DNA from: SM1-73 sp964588305
Lineage (GTDB): Bacteria > Zixibacteria > MSB-5A5 > SM1-73
Direction of reading: 5' to 3'
NCBI GenBank assembly: GCA_964588305.1
Contig: CAZPOP010000016.1
Coordinates: 13,923 to 77,922 of the forward strand
Length of the DNA stretch: 64,000 nucleotides
Both the position numbers and the translations under genes were made by a program. Below are positions 43,934 to 53,073 of the stretch, one piece after another; the first letter of the stretch is position 1, and every line of letters begins with the position of its first letter. Below the pieces are notes generated by a model. The model made no database searches, was not told the origin of the DNA, and saw nothing but the letters and a program-made list of their open reading frames with translations.

Positions 43934-44570
43934 TGTCTTCCTCGAAAGAATTAGGCTCTGGGCGCAAATGGCTCATCCCTGCGTCGTTGATAGGGTTACT
44001 AGGGGCCTTATATAAAAGGCCAAAGATTACTTTCCCCTATCATAAGCTCTCTGTGTACATGTTCTTTCCTCAAGATTATACGCCCTCGCGTCTGAAAAGT
44101 CAAGTCTTATTTAAGTGATTTCTTACTTCCTATGTCGGGCGCCCTGCGCACCGGACAAATGAATCGTGTTGGTTCTCCAACCCCCTATATCCCCCTTGTC
44201 AGGGGGACAAATTCATCCCGTCCACTTGTTAAGGGGGACAAAAGGGGTTAACAATTCAGTCCGTAAGTCAGCGCCCCTGCGCACTTGACAAATGAATCTG
44301 AGCACTTTTACCACAACTTTTGTGGTGAAAAAGATAGGTCACGTGTTATTGAGAGAGAACCGTAGGGAAGAAAGTGAAAACGAGTTTCGAAAATCGATTT
44401 CTTATGATTGGTGAAGAACAAAAAAAAATCAAAACGAAGCTCTCCAAGGTCACCAACCTCACCAACCCCACCCGGCCGGGTAGCAAGGTAAAGCTGAAGC
44501 TTTACACTCCAGAGTTTAATCGTAATAGCTTTTGAATTTCTTTCAGATATGTTGGCGTTGGCTGGTTGGG

Positions 44571-44600
44571 CCGGTCTTGTTGCCAGACCGGGTATATCCC
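44571..44600. repeat. CCGGTCTG hairpin repeat, copy A
   Basis: CCGGTCTTGTTGCCAGACCGG followed by GTATATCCC. First of four copies of a 29-30 bp hairpin repeat in 540 bp. Confidence 0.65.
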
Positions 44601-44652
44601 AGTAAAAAGCTCCCTCTCCCCAAGGGGAGAGGGTTAGGGTGAGGGGGAATTT

Positions 44653-44681
44653 CCGGTCTGCTCGCCAGACCGGGTATATCC
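44653..44681. repeat. CCGGTCTG hairpin repeat, copy B
   Basis: CCGGTCTGCTCGCCAGACCGG followed by GTATATCC. The arms CCGGTCTG and CAGACCGG are perfect around CTCGC. Confidence 0.65.
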
Positions 44682-44697
44682 GACAAACAAATCTGCT

Positions 44698-44817
44698 TTA
44701 TTTGAAGAACATCATAATTATAAGCCAAGATATAAGTGTGCCAGCTCCCAATACCAGTATGCCAATTATGACCCAGGTGAGAGGTGAGGTCCCCTTAGAG
44801 CTAGTCTCTTTTTCCAT
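44698..44817 (-). CDS. 39-residue single-span membrane peptide
   Basis: ATG at 44817 follows CAGGGAGGGATATT, a strong ribosome site. The frame encodes MEKETSSKGTSPLTWVIIGI and 19 more residues, ending in K. Residues about 14-37 are one continuous membrane span with GxLxxGxG spacing. The short charged N-terminus and hydrophobic remainder are typical of small single-pass proteins that bind and tune larger membrane complexes. No family is recognisable. It lies between copies B and C of the hairpin repeat and upstream of the APC permease gene on the same strand. Confidence 0.5.
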   Translation of the reverse strand: MEKETSSKGTSPLTWVIIGILVLGAGTLISWLIIMMFFK

Positions 44818-44924
44818 AATATCCCTCCCTGTTTTTGTTTGACTCACAAGATTATACGGATAGGGTCCTCTCGAAGTTACAAATATGTTGCCTATCCCGC
44901 ATGGAATGATCCTGGCTGCGTGGC

Positions 44925-44954
44925 CCGGTCTGCTCGCCAGACCGGGTATATCCC
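44925..44954. repeat. CCGGTCTG hairpin repeat, copy C
   Basis: Identical to copy B over the hairpin and the GTATATCC tail. Directly after it another palindromic element (GTAGGGACAGCC ... GGCTGTCC and GGACAGGGAC ... GTCCCTAC, about 44968-45028) follows. Confidence 0.65.
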
Positions 44955-45082
44955 ATTACGAGGTTGTAGGGACAGCCCTTGTGGCTGTCCGCTTCAGGCT
45001 AAGGACAGGGACGAGCCCTGTCCCTACACATGATTTCCTTTGCCTTCTTTAAGAACCTGGTCCAACTTCTCTGCGGGGTGGC

Positions 45083-45111
45083 CCGGTCTGCTTGCCAGAC
45101 TGGGTATATCC
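45083..45111. repeat. CCGGTCTG hairpin repeat, copy D
   Basis: CCGGTCTGCTTGCCAGACTGG followed by GTATATCC. It abuts the stop codon of the APC permease and could act as its transcript end. Confidence 0.65.
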
Positions 45112-45112
45112 T

Positions 45113-47419
45113 TTAACCGAAAAGCTTCTTTATCCACGACTTTACTGCCCCTTCATATTTCTTCACCACCATAACCGAAGATGACGAATGCCTTGCCAAT
45201 CTCTCCGGAATCTCGCCTAAGAACATTCGTTTGAAGAATCCCTCTTTGGTGGCCCCGATCATGATAAGATCGTAGTTCTTTCCTTCACGAATGAGTCCGG
45301 CAGGCACCGAGGCCGATTCTATCAATTTCTTTTTGACCTCTTTTTCGAATTCTTTGTTCTCGAGAGTCTTGTCCACGCATTCCCAGGCGCTCTTCCTGTC
45401 GTCCTCGGATGACTTCTTGGGAATAACAAAAGCGGAGGTCAATTCAGCGTCGAAGTCTTCGCTCAATGCTCCGGCATACTGGGTAGCCAACAGGGCATTG
45501 GGCCCGCCAGCACTGGGCACAAGTATGCTCTTAATAGGATATTTTGTCAGTTTCAGGACTATCAGATCGCAGGGTGCATGCCTTATCACCTGGTCTGCCA
45601 CCTCGCCAAAGATTTTGTCCTTAGTGTTGGTGAAACCCTTCCATCCCATAAGAAGGAGGGATGCCTTCTCTTCCTCAACTGAGGCCATGATACCATCTGC
45701 CACCCGATGCGCAACCTTGATGTCAGATTGAATCTCGATGCCCCTCTTCTTGCCGTATTCGGTGGCAGCCTTAAGCAACGGTCTTTTGTGATGGACAAAC
45801 CTCATGCCTTCGTGAATAGGCAGCTGAAATGGAACGTCCACCACCACCAGAGCCACTATGTCCCCATCGTATTTTTTCGCCAGCGGGACGGCGAAACTCA
45901 GAAGTTTTTCCACATTATCAGGATTGTGCAAAGGAACCAGAATCCTGAACTCTTTCTTCGGTTTCTCTTCAGCTTTGGGTTTTCTATCCGCATCCAGGAC
46001 CTTGGGCTTTTGGTCCTCCGTCTTTTTCTGAAAATAGGCAAAATAGACGAAAAGCCCGATAAATATCCAGGCAAGGCTGACATACCAGGCCAGAGGTTTG
46101 AACTTGTACTGGAAGATGGCCAAAAACAGACAACAAAACACGCCCAATATCGGAGGAATCGGATAGAGGGGAATCCTGAATCGCCTCTTTATATCCGGTC
46201 TTTTCCTTCGCAAAGCGATGACCGACAAATTCACGAGGGAAAACGTCAACAAAAACATCAGACTTGCACCTGAGCCCACCACCTCGATGGGCAGCAAGAC
46301 TGCCGTAGACAAGAAGATGATCCCACTTACTATGACTGCTATATGTGGAGTCCTCCTTTTGGGATGGATGGTGGCAAGCTTTTCCGGTAAGAGCTTATCC
46401 CGGGACATGGCGAAAGACACCCTGGAAGATGCCCAGACCGTGGCATTCAGAGCCGACATGGTGGATAATATTCCGCCGAAGACGATAAGCGCCACACCAA
46501 ATACGGGCATGAAATTCTCAGCCGCCTTGATTATGGCGACCTCCTTATGTTCCCCCAGAAACTGCCAGGATGACATCCCCTCGACTTTCACGGCGCCCAG
46601 GGAAACCAGAAGGATAAGAAGATACAGCGGGATGACTATTCCCAGAGCGGTGAAGATGGCTTTGGGGATGTTCTTCTCGGGATTCTTTACCTCTTCGGAG
46701 ACGGTGGTTATTATGTCGTATCCTTCGAAGGCGATAAAGGTCAGACCCATGGCAGTCAGGACGCCGCCGAATCCTTTGGGAAAAAACGGCTTGAAATGGG
46801 TTACCGCCTCATGGGGGAAATTGAATATCTGTTTGAGTCCGAATAGCACGAATACCAAGAGGATAAAGATCTTGCCTAAGGTTATGACGTTCTCGGTCTT
46901 TGCGCTGGCAGATGACCCTCTGTAGTTCAAACCTATGAATAAGAGTCCCCCGAAAACGGTCAAAAGACTTAGAGAAAAATCATAGCCTATGTTTCCTACA
47001 ACCAGATCATAAACCGGATGGGCGTACATATTGACGAACTCCCAGAAGTAGGAAGCAAATCCCAAAGCGTATAGACTGCAGGCAACGATGCGGGCAAACC
47101 ACGCCATCCATCCGGCGGTAAAAGCCCACGGCTCGGGGAATGCCTTCCTCACGAAAGAATACCCGCCACCGGCTTCGGGCACGGCAGATGCCAATTCAGC
47201 ATAGCTCAACGCGGTAAAAAGTGTGACCACGCCGTTGAGTGCAAAAGCTAAGATGGACGCAGGACCCGCCACGCCTGCCGCGATGCCGGTTAAAACAAAG
47301 ATACCGGCGCCGATGAGAGCACCCACACCCATCATGGTGGCGTCAAATGCGCCCAGGTTGCGGGCAAAAGTGATCTTTTCTTCTGTCGCGTTTCTATTTG
47401 ACATAGAATACCATATCAA
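45113..47419 (-). CDS. APC-superfamily amino-acid permease with two C-terminal UspA domains
   Basis: A 768-residue fusion. Residues about 15-450 are a 12-span APC permease: GAFDATMMGVGALIGAGIFV, then LTGIAAGVAGPASILAFALN and AELASAVPEAGGGYSFVRKA. A charged linker (about 450-480) is followed by two UspA-like domains (about 485-615 and 625-755), including RILVPLHNPDNVEKLLSFAV and KSILVPSAGGPNALLATQYA. UspA domains bind nucleotides and may gate the transporter. It imports or exchanges an amino acid or amine; the substrate is unknown. Permease-UspA fusions occur in several phyla. It is probably monocistronic. Confidence 0.92.
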   Translation of the reverse strand: MIWYSMSNRNATEEKITFARNLGAFDATMMGVGALIGAGIFVLTGIAAGVAGPASILAFALNGVVTLFTALSYAELASAVPEAGGGYSFVRKAFPEPWAFTAGWMAWFARIVACSLYALGFASYFWEFVNMYAHPVYDLVVGNIGYDFSLSLLTVFGGLLFIGLNYRGSSASAKTENVITLGKIFILLVFVLFGLKQIFNFPHEAVTHFKPFFPKGFGGVLTAMGLTFIAFEGYDIITTVSEEVKNPEKNIPKAIFTALGIVIPLYLLILLVSLGAVKVEGMSSWQFLGEHKEVAIIKAAENFMPVFGVALIVFGGILSTMSALNATVWASSRVSFAMSRDKLLPEKLATIHPKRRTPHIAVIVSGIIFLSTAVLLPIEVVGSGASLMFLLTFSLVNLSVIALRRKRPDIKRRFRIPLYPIPPILGVFCCLFLAIFQYKFKPLAWYVSLAWIFIGLFVYFAYFQKKTEDQKPKVLDADRKPKAEEKPKKEFRILVPLHNPDNVEKLLSFAVPLAKKYDGDIVALVVVDVPFQLPIHEGMRFVHHKRPLLKAATEYGKKRGIEIQSDIKVAHRVADGIMASVEEEKASLLLMGWKGFTNTKDKIFGEVADQVIRHAPCDLIVLKLTKYPIKSILVPSAGGPNALLATQYAGALSEDFDAELTSAFVIPKKSSEDDRKSAWECVDKTLENKEFEKEVKKKLIESASVPAGLIREGKNYDLIMIGATKEGFFKRMFLGEIPERLARHSSSSVMVVKKYEGAVKSWIKKLFG

Positions 47420-47558
47420 AAAGCTCTCCTAATTATATGGATTTCGAGAATAGACGCAAGAGACAAAAAGAAAATTTGGATAGACAAATTTTGGCATGTT
47501 TTAGGCTAACGGTGGATTACTGCGGAATTAGCGGGAGGGCAGAAGATGTGAAAAAAGC

Positions 47559-47586
47559 TTGACATTTCTGATTTTTTTTGTAAACT
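47559..47586 (+). promoter_or_regulatory. probable promoter of the secreted subtilase gene
   Basis: TTGACA (47559-47564), a 16-bp spacer with a run of T, and TAAACT (47581-47586). It leaves a leader of about 95 nt before the ATG at 47690. Confidence 0.5.
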
Positions 47587-47689
47587 AATAGAGGAAGGGG
47601 TTTCTGACGACACATAACCTATATGCTTGAGGAAAACCACCGGAGAAATGTCTCTTCATAATTCCTAATCAAGGAAAGGAGAGTTCGAT

Positions 47690-50600
47690 ATGCCGTCCCG
47701 AAAACTTTGTGTTTTGGCATGCATCATGGTTCTATTCCTGGGAGTGACGACCGCTCTGGCCCAAGCCGAAGCCAGGCCGGATCAGAGCCAAGCCCCTCTG
47801 ATGCAAAGTCAAACCAGCCCGCCTTACGCCTCCGAGGAAGATTTGATCGAGGTGATGTTCGCCTGGGATTCGAGAGTGCGCCTTCTGAACGGGACCCTGG
47901 TCGACTTAGAAAGTGACGCTCTGGGTGGCCTGGACCCAGTTCTGCAGCAGCTCGCCGGCTTCGAATGGTACCGAATCTGTGACGTCCCTGAGGAGCGGCT
48001 GGACGAAATCCAGTCTCGCGGAGAGGCGAATACCGGCAAACCTGTCTACAATTTGAACAATATCTATCGCCTGCATATTCCCAAGGGACACGACGTCTGG
48101 GCGGTGAGCGCGGAGTTGGAAGCATTGCCCGGCATTATTCTTGCCCGACCTGTGCCGAAACCCCCGGCTCTTCCTACCCCTCCTGACTACGCTTCCTGCG
48201 TCGGCGACACGTGTCAGGGTTATTTGCGCTCGGCAAGTTCCACTCCCGTGGGCATCGACGCTGATTATGCCTGGACCCAAACCGGGGGAGACGGGACAGG
48301 CGTGATCGTTTGTGATCTGGAATACGGCTGGAATTACAACCACGCCGATCTCACCAAGGCGGTTGGCTCTCAAATCAATCCGAACCCGATATTCTATCCG
48401 GTCAACGCAGATACCAACCACGGCACTGCCGCCATCGGCGAGCTGGTTTCAGACAACAATGGCTGGGGCACCACAGGGATTTGTTATGGGTCTTCTTTGA
48501 AAACCTGTGGCACCGTGTATCCTAACGCTACCACCTGGAACGTTCCTGGTGCGCTGGCTTATGCGATTGACAGCCTTTCTGCGGGTGACGTGATCCTTTT
48601 GGAACAACAATGGCCATACACCTATCTGGGCACCGACTACATTCCCATCGAGTGGTGGCTGGACTATTCCCCAAATCCTCAGTCATTCAACGGAGTCTAT
48701 GCGGCCATTGGAAATGCCATTGCGAACGGAATTCATGTGGTTGAGGCAGGTGGGAACGGCTACGTGAACACGAATTATCTCACCTGGTACGGGAATTCTG
48801 GTGCCATCATCGTCGGGGCGGGAGGGGCATACCCCGGAGGCACTTGGCCTCAAGGAGATCTCGAAAAACTTTCCTTCTCCAGTTACGGTTCTCGTTTTGA
48901 CCTCCAAGGCTGGGGCGAGAATGTGACCACAACAGGATACGGTAATCTTTACAGCGCTGAAGGGTATAATTATTGGTACAGAAAGCACTTCGATGGAACC
49001 TCGAGTGCTTCACCTGTCGTGGCGGGCGCGGTGGCTTGCTGCGTCGGGTACTGGACGGCGAACATCTCCGCTACTCTGCCATCTCCATCCTATGTCCGGA
49101 CTGTTTTGATAAACACAGGCACTCCTCAGGTCTCACCTGGAACAGCGAAGATTGGTCCCAGACCGGACCTGCAGGCTGCGTTCACGGCATTTAACGCCGA
49201 GTGGGTCGATCTTACCTATAGCCCCTTGGGAGAAGATTCAACCTACAGCGCAGGCGTTGCCTGGGGCGACTATGATGGAGACGGTGACCTCGATGTATAT
49301 TTGACGCACAGTTGGTATCCCAACGAGCTTTTCAGGAATGAGGGGGGTGGAGTTTTTGTTGACGCCACCAGCGGACCTTTGGGCAATTCAGATGGCGGCT
49401 TAGGCGTGGCTTGGGGAGACTATGATAATGATGGCGATCTGGATCTATACTCAACCAACTGCGCAACTGCCAACAAGCTTTTCCGAAACGACGGTGGGGG
49501 GGTGTTCGTTGACGCAACCAGTGGACCCTTAGGGGACCCGGCATGTGGTGGGGGTGTAGCTTGGGGGGATTTCGATAACGACGGCGATATCGACCTTTAT
49601 TTGGCTAACGATGGTGTTGCCAATAAGCTTTTCCGAAACGATGGGGGGGGAAGCTTCGTCGATGCCACAAGCGGCCCTTTGGGAGATACGGGAAGTAGTT
49701 GGACTGTGGCTTGCGGGGATTATGACAATGACGGCGATCTCGACATCTATATCGTGAACTGGGGCACTGCCAACAAGCTTCTCCGAAACGATGGTGCCTT
49801 GACATTTGTGGATGTTACCAGTGGACCTTTGGGGGATGCACAAAAGGGTAAAGGGGTGGATTGGGGGGATTACGACAATGATGGTGATCTGGACCTTTAC
49901 TTCGCCAACCAATACACCGGGAACAAGCTTCTGCGCAACGATGGTGGGGGGGTCTTTGTGGATGTTACCAGTGGACCCTTGGCGGATGGAGGAAACGTGA
50001 AAGGCGCGGTTTGGGGAGACTACGACAACGACGGCGACTTAGATCTATTCTTGGCCAAAGGTGATGGTGCAACTTTGGGTCCAAACAGGCTTTTGCGTAA
50101 CGATGGCGGTGGGAGCTTTGTAGACGCAACTTCCGGAGCCTTATCAGATTCGGGAATGTGGAGCGGATCAGCTTTGGGAGACTTCGACAAAGATGGCGAT
50201 CTCGATCTGTATGTAGGCAACTTCTCCGGTTCCAACAAGTTGTTCTTAAACCAGATAGGTTCTACAAAGCACTGGCTTCACGTCAACTTGGTGGGAAGTG
50301 CGTCCAACAAATCAGCCATCGGTGCACGCGTGCGGGTTGTCTCGGGTAGCTTGTCCCAGATACGTGAGATTTCCGGTGGCTCGGGTTATATGTCGCAGAA
50401 CTCCTTGACCGCTGAGTTTGGATTAGGCTCTGTAACGCAAGCCGACACGCTGGAGATCTACTGGCCCTCCGGGAATGCGGACACGTTGACCGCGGTTTCT
50501 GTTGACACCTTGTTAACGATTTATGAGTCGGGAGCGCTGGTGTGCGGCGACTGCAACCAGGACGGGACAACTGACGTGGCTGACGTAATATGCAAAATCA

Positions 50601-50746
50601 ATTACGTCTTTCTGGGTTACTCACTTCCTTGTCCGCCGGCAGCTGTTGATCACAACGGCGACGGCACGGTTGACGTGGCAGACATCACGGCAGAGATAAA
50701 TTACCTTTTCTCGGGTACAAATCTAAACTGCCCGTTGTTGAAATAA
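47690..50746 (+). CDS. secreted S8 subtilisin-like protease with FG-GAP/VCBS repeats, ASPIC/UnbV domain and dockerin-like tail
   Basis: A 1018-residue exported protein. The signal peptide is residues 1-25 (ending TALAQA). A propeptide-like region precedes the S8 protease (about 195-490) with the full triad: Asp209 in GVIVCDLEYGW, His244 in DTNHGTAA and Ser438 in FDGTSSASP. Seven FG-GAP/VCBS repeats (about 505-855) carry the calcium-type motif WGDYDNDGDLDLY. An ASPIC/UnbV-like domain (about 865-945, SAIGARVRVVSG, LEIYWPSG) follows, then two dockerin-like EF repeats (CGDCNQDGTTDVADVICKIN and DHNGDGTVDVADITAEINYL). The repeats probably form a calcium-bound propeller and the tail may anchor the protein to a cell-surface partner. 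The ribosome site is AAAGGAGAG. Confidence 0.93.
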   Translation: MPSRKLCVLACIMVLFLGVTTALAQAEARPDQSQAPLMQSQTSPPYASEEDLIEVMFAWDSRVRLLNGTLVDLESDALGGLDPVLQQLAGFEWYRICDVPEERLDEIQSRGEANTGKPVYNLNNIYRLHIPKGHDVWAVSAELEALPGIILARPVPKPPALPTPPDYASCVGDTCQGYLRSASSTPVGIDADYAWTQTGGDGTGVIVCDLEYGWNYNHADLTKAVGSQINPNPIFYPVNADTNHGTAAIGELVSDNNGWGTTGICYGSSLKTCGTVYPNATTWNVPGALAYAIDSLSAGDVILLEQQWPYTYLGTDYIPIEWWLDYSPNPQSFNGVYAAIGNAIANGIHVVEAGGNGYVNTNYLTWYGNSGAIIVGAGGAYPGGTWPQGDLEKLSFSSYGSRFDLQGWGENVTTTGYGNLYSAEGYNYWYRKHFDGTSSASPVVAGAVACCVGYWTANISATLPSPSYVRTVLINTGTPQVSPGTAKIGPRPDLQAAFTAFNAEWVDLTYSPLGEDSTYSAGVAWGDYDGDGDLDVYLTHSWYPNELFRNEGGGVFVDATSGPLGNSDGGLGVAWGDYDNDGDLDLYSTNCATANKLFRNDGGGVFVDATSGPLGDPACGGGVAWGDFDNDGDIDLYLANDGVANKLFRNDGGGSFVDATSGPLGDTGSSWTVACGDYDNDGDLDIYIVNWGTANKLLRNDGALTFVDVTSGPLGDAQKGKGVDWGDYDNDGDLDLYFANQYTGNKLLRNDGGGVFVDVTSGPLADGGNVKGAVWGDYDNDGDLDLFLAKGDGATLGPNRLLRNDGGGSFVDATSGALSDSGMWSGSALGDFDKDGDLDLYVGNFSGSNKLFLNQIGSTKHWLHVNLVGSASNKSAIGARVRVVSGSLSQIREISGGSGYMSQNSLTAEFGLGSVTQADTLEIYWPSGNADTLTAVSVDTLLTIYESGALVCGDCNQDGTTDVADVICKINYVFLGYSLPCPPAAVDHNGDGTVDVADITAEINYLFSGTNLNCPLLK
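49230..50250 (+). repeat. tandem coding repeats, seven FG-GAP/VCBS units
   Basis: Seven units of about 47-51 codons, each with (V/A)xWGD(Y/F)DNDGDLDLY, then NKLFRNDGGGxFVDATSG. Units 2-5 are very alike at the DNA level, including runs of G (GGTGGGGGGG), so they could recombine or slip. Confidence 0.85.
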
Positions 50747-51068
50747 CCCGGCCAGCGGAAGTAGGAAGGAGTTTGAAGAAGATAGAAAATGCAAGTCCTT
50801 CTGCTGTGGACCAGATACGAACCGGCTTAATATCCGGTCTGATCTTCCTGGCGGTCGCAGCGCTTTTGTTTGAGTGAGAACACGTAAATGCTCGTTTACG
50901 TGACGGATCATGTCTTCGTCTGTAAGTCTGGCGAAGCAATGGGGAGTCGTCCCTCTTAATAAATACTCTGGCTTCCTCCAAAAAAACCGTTCCCTCTGTC
51001 GAATCTGAAGATTAGAACTGAATAGAAACCTGCAGTGCGGCTCCGTCGCAGGCGGGAGTTCAATTGAC
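50747..51068. other. intergenic region between subtilase and epimerase genes
   Basis: About 320 bp. It contains a possible short peptide (50773-50877) and a perfect hairpin CACGTAAATGCTCGTTTACGTG (50881-50902) without a T-tract. No full-size gene is supported on either strand. Confidence 0.45.
50773..50877 (+). CDS. possible 34-residue membrane peptide
   Basis: A TTG start just after GGAAGGAG (spacing very short) gives MKKIENASPSAVDQIRTGLI followed by 14 residues ending LLFE. The C-terminal 17 residues form a plausible membrane span. A perfect hairpin follows the stop codon. The poor start spacing keeps confidence low. Confidence 0.2.
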   Translation: MKKIENASPSAVDQIRTGLISGLIFLAVAALLFE

Positions 51069-51096
51069 TTGACTTTAGAAGATAGAATGTTATAAT
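51069..51096 (+). promoter_or_regulatory. sigma70-type promoter of the epimerase gene
   Basis: TTGACT (51069-51074), a 16-bp spacer and a perfect TATAAT (51091-51096), 29 bp before the start codon. Confidence 0.7.
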
Positions 51097-51125
51097 AGAT
51101 CAACCAACCTGCTAAAGGAGGGAAA

Positions 51126-52061
51126 ATGGCCCGAATTTTGGTGACTGGAGGAGCAGGATTCATTGGATCGAACGTGGCGGACAGGTTTATCCAGGATGGG
51201 CACAAAGTGGCGGTAATCGATAACCTGAGCACCGGAGTCGAAGCCAACCTGAACAAAAAGGCGAAGTTTTACAAAGTAGACATCAGAAGTGCAGTGATAG
51301 ATAAGATATTTGAGACGGAAAAGCCTGAAGTCCTGTGCCATCATGCGGCTCAGATAGACGTCAGAAAGTCAGCCTCAGATCCCATTTTCGATGCGGAAGT
51401 GAACATCATCGGAACCTTAAATCTGTTCAATTCGTGCGTCAAACACAAGGTGAAGAAAGTGATTTTTGCTTCAACCGGTGGAGCCATTTACGGAGAACAG
51501 GACTATTTTCCGGCAGACGAGGATCATCCGGCCAATCCGCTTTCGCCATATGGCGTAGCCAAGTTGACCATCGAGAAATACCTTCATTTCTATAAGGAAA
51601 CGTATGGGATAAGTTATGTGGTCCTTCGCTATGCCAACGTGTACGGGCCGAGGCAGAATCCTTTTGGAGAGGCAGGGGTGGTGGCAATCTTTACCGAAAG
51701 GCTGTTAGGTGACACGAAAGCGGTCATCAACGGAGACGGAAAGCAAACCCGCGACTTCGTCTTTGTGGAGGATGTGGTCGAATCCAATGCCTTGGCTTTG
51801 GAATATCCCAAAAGCGATTTCTTCAACATCGGGACCGGCATAGAAACAGACATAAATCAGATCTTCAGGATATTGAAAAAGGAAACTGGCTCTAAACAGA
51901 AAGAGCTTCACGGGTCGACAAAGTTGGGAGAGCAACAAAGAAGCGTCTTGGAGTGTTCCAAAGCAAAGAGACTTCTGAAGTGGAAGGCACGATATAGCTT
52001 GGAGCAAGGAATAGCGAAAACGGTGGAATATTACAAGGTTCCTGCATCTTGCGGGAGGTGA
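51126..52061 (+). CDS. NAD-dependent sugar-nucleotide epimerase/dehydratase (UDP-glucose 4-epimerase-like)
   Basis: A 311-residue extended-SDR protein. The NAD-binding motif is VTGGAGFIGSNVADRFIQDG, followed by IDNLSTG. The active site is visible as FASTGGAIYGE and LSPYGVAKLTIEKYL (Tyr and Lys of YxxxK). LRYANVYGPRQNP and GDGKQTRDFVFVEDVVE are standard for GalE-like and WbpP-like enzymes. It interconverts UDP-sugars, probably UDP-glucose/galactose or the N-acetyl forms; galT elsewhere in the window makes the first plausible. It has a strong promoter and a ribosome site AAAGGAGGG. The next gene follows by 34 bp. Confidence 0.9.
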   Translation: MARILVTGGAGFIGSNVADRFIQDGHKVAVIDNLSTGVEANLNKKAKFYKVDIRSAVIDKIFETEKPEVLCHHAAQIDVRKSASDPIFDAEVNIIGTLNLFNSCVKHKVKKVIFASTGGAIYGEQDYFPADEDHPANPLSPYGVAKLTIEKYLHFYKETYGISYVVLRYANVYGPRQNPFGEAGVVAIFTERLLGDTKAVINGDGKQTRDFVFVEDVVESNALALEYPKSDFFNIGTGIETDINQIFRILKKETGSKQKELHGSTKLGEQQRSVLECSKAKRLLKWKARYSLEQGIAKTVEYYKVPASCGR

Positions 52062-52095
52062 GATTTCATTCCAGCTTGCAAAGGGACGGAATACC

Positions 52096-52899
52096 ATGGG
52101 CAGACCACGCATCATCATCCTGGGCTCTTCCTCTGGCATGCCTTCTCCATCCCGCTTTTGTTCTTCGTTTTTGTTGGAAATCCCGCCAAAGGCGGGGCTC
52201 GAAACCGAAAACGAGAAGTACCTTTTCGATGTGGGGGAGGGGGTCAGTTTTTCGCTTTTGAGATACGAAATATCATTTCAGCAAATCAATCACGTTTTTA
52301 TCACTCACAGCCACATTGATCATTTGGGAGGGCTTTTTCTTCTCATCCAGATGATGCACCTGGCCCGAAGAAGGACGCCTTTGAATATCCACCTGCCCGG
52401 AGAGGCTCAAGAGGGGGTGGAGAACTTCCTTCGGACTTTATACCTCTTTGAGGAAAAACTCTCTTTAGGACTGAATCTCCAGCCGATAAAACCTGGCTTC
52501 GTGTTTAGAGACGAAGAGATTGACGTCAATGCCTATCTGAACAGGCACCTTTCAGGAAACGAAGAGTTGATAAGAGAATATGGTTACCCTAACCAGATGC
52601 AGAGCTTTTGTTTTGTGGTAAAGGTGGATGGGAAAAAGATCGTCTATTCCGGAGACGTAGAGTCATCCGACGATCTTGCCCGCATCGTCTTTGATGCCGA
52701 TCTCTTGATCACCGAATGCATGCACCCGAACTTGGAGAAACTGCTGAGCCTCATCACCGAGAGCAAGGTCAAATCTGCAGTTTTGACTCATGTCCCTCCT
52801 GAGCTGGAGGGGAAAGAGGAAGCTATTTTAAAGAAGGGTCGGGAGCTCGACTTCGATAATCTACTGATAGCCTATGATGGCTTGACCATTGACGTCTAA
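52096..52899 (+). CDS. ribonuclease Z-like MBL-fold hydrolase
   Basis: A 267-residue MBL protein. It starts MGRPRIIILGSSSGMPSPSR, the RNase Z-type N-terminal motif. The metal motif THSHIDHLGGLFLLIQMMHL (HxHxDH), the Asp in IVYSGDVESSDDLARIVFDA, then ITECMHP and the last ligand in VLTHVPPE are present. RNase Z matures tRNA 3' ends, and relatives act as phosphodiesterases or arylsulfatases. The RNase Z exosite is not evident, so a related hydrolase is as likely. It probably shares a transcript with the epimerase. Confidence 0.75.
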   Translation: MGRPRIIILGSSSGMPSPSRFCSSFLLEIPPKAGLETENEKYLFDVGEGVSFSLLRYEISFQQINHVFITHSHIDHLGGLFLLIQMMHLARRRTPLNIHLPGEAQEGVENFLRTLYLFEEKLSLGLNLQPIKPGFVFRDEEIDVNAYLNRHLSGNEELIREYGYPNQMQSFCFVVKVDGKKIVYSGDVESSDDLARIVFDADLLITECMHPNLEKLLSLITESKVKSAVLTHVPPELEGKEEAILKKGRELDFDNLLIAYDGLTIDV

Positions 52900-53073
52900 T
52901 TGATGATGGGGAACCTGCATTCCCGGCCTTTTTGGGGATGATGGTGGTTTCTGCTCACTTCCTGACGAGGTTTCTTTCCTTTTCCATACTAAAGAAGTAT
53001 CTCTTGGGAATGCTCCGATAAGCTGCGGAATTAAGTTCTTTCTTGAACAGTCTGTGATACCTGGTTTGTTATC

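Larger units (their letters stand above)
43934..44697. other. repeat-rich intergenic region
   Basis: About 760 bp without a supported gene. It holds a GGCCTT/AAGGCC hairpin (44004-44021), CCCCCT/AGGGGG hairpins near 44190-44250, and two copies of a segment containing GCGCACYKGACAAATGAAT (near 44150 and 44280). Two copies of the CCGGTCTG repeat family follow. No coding frame is convincing. Confidence 0.5.

Noticed and set aside
47491..47507. Sigma54-like TTGGCATGTTTTAGGCT upstream of the subtilase gene
   Set aside because: Spacing is right and the -24 box good, but the -12 box (AGGC) is poor and a sigma70-type promoter lies closer to the gene. Left as possible only.
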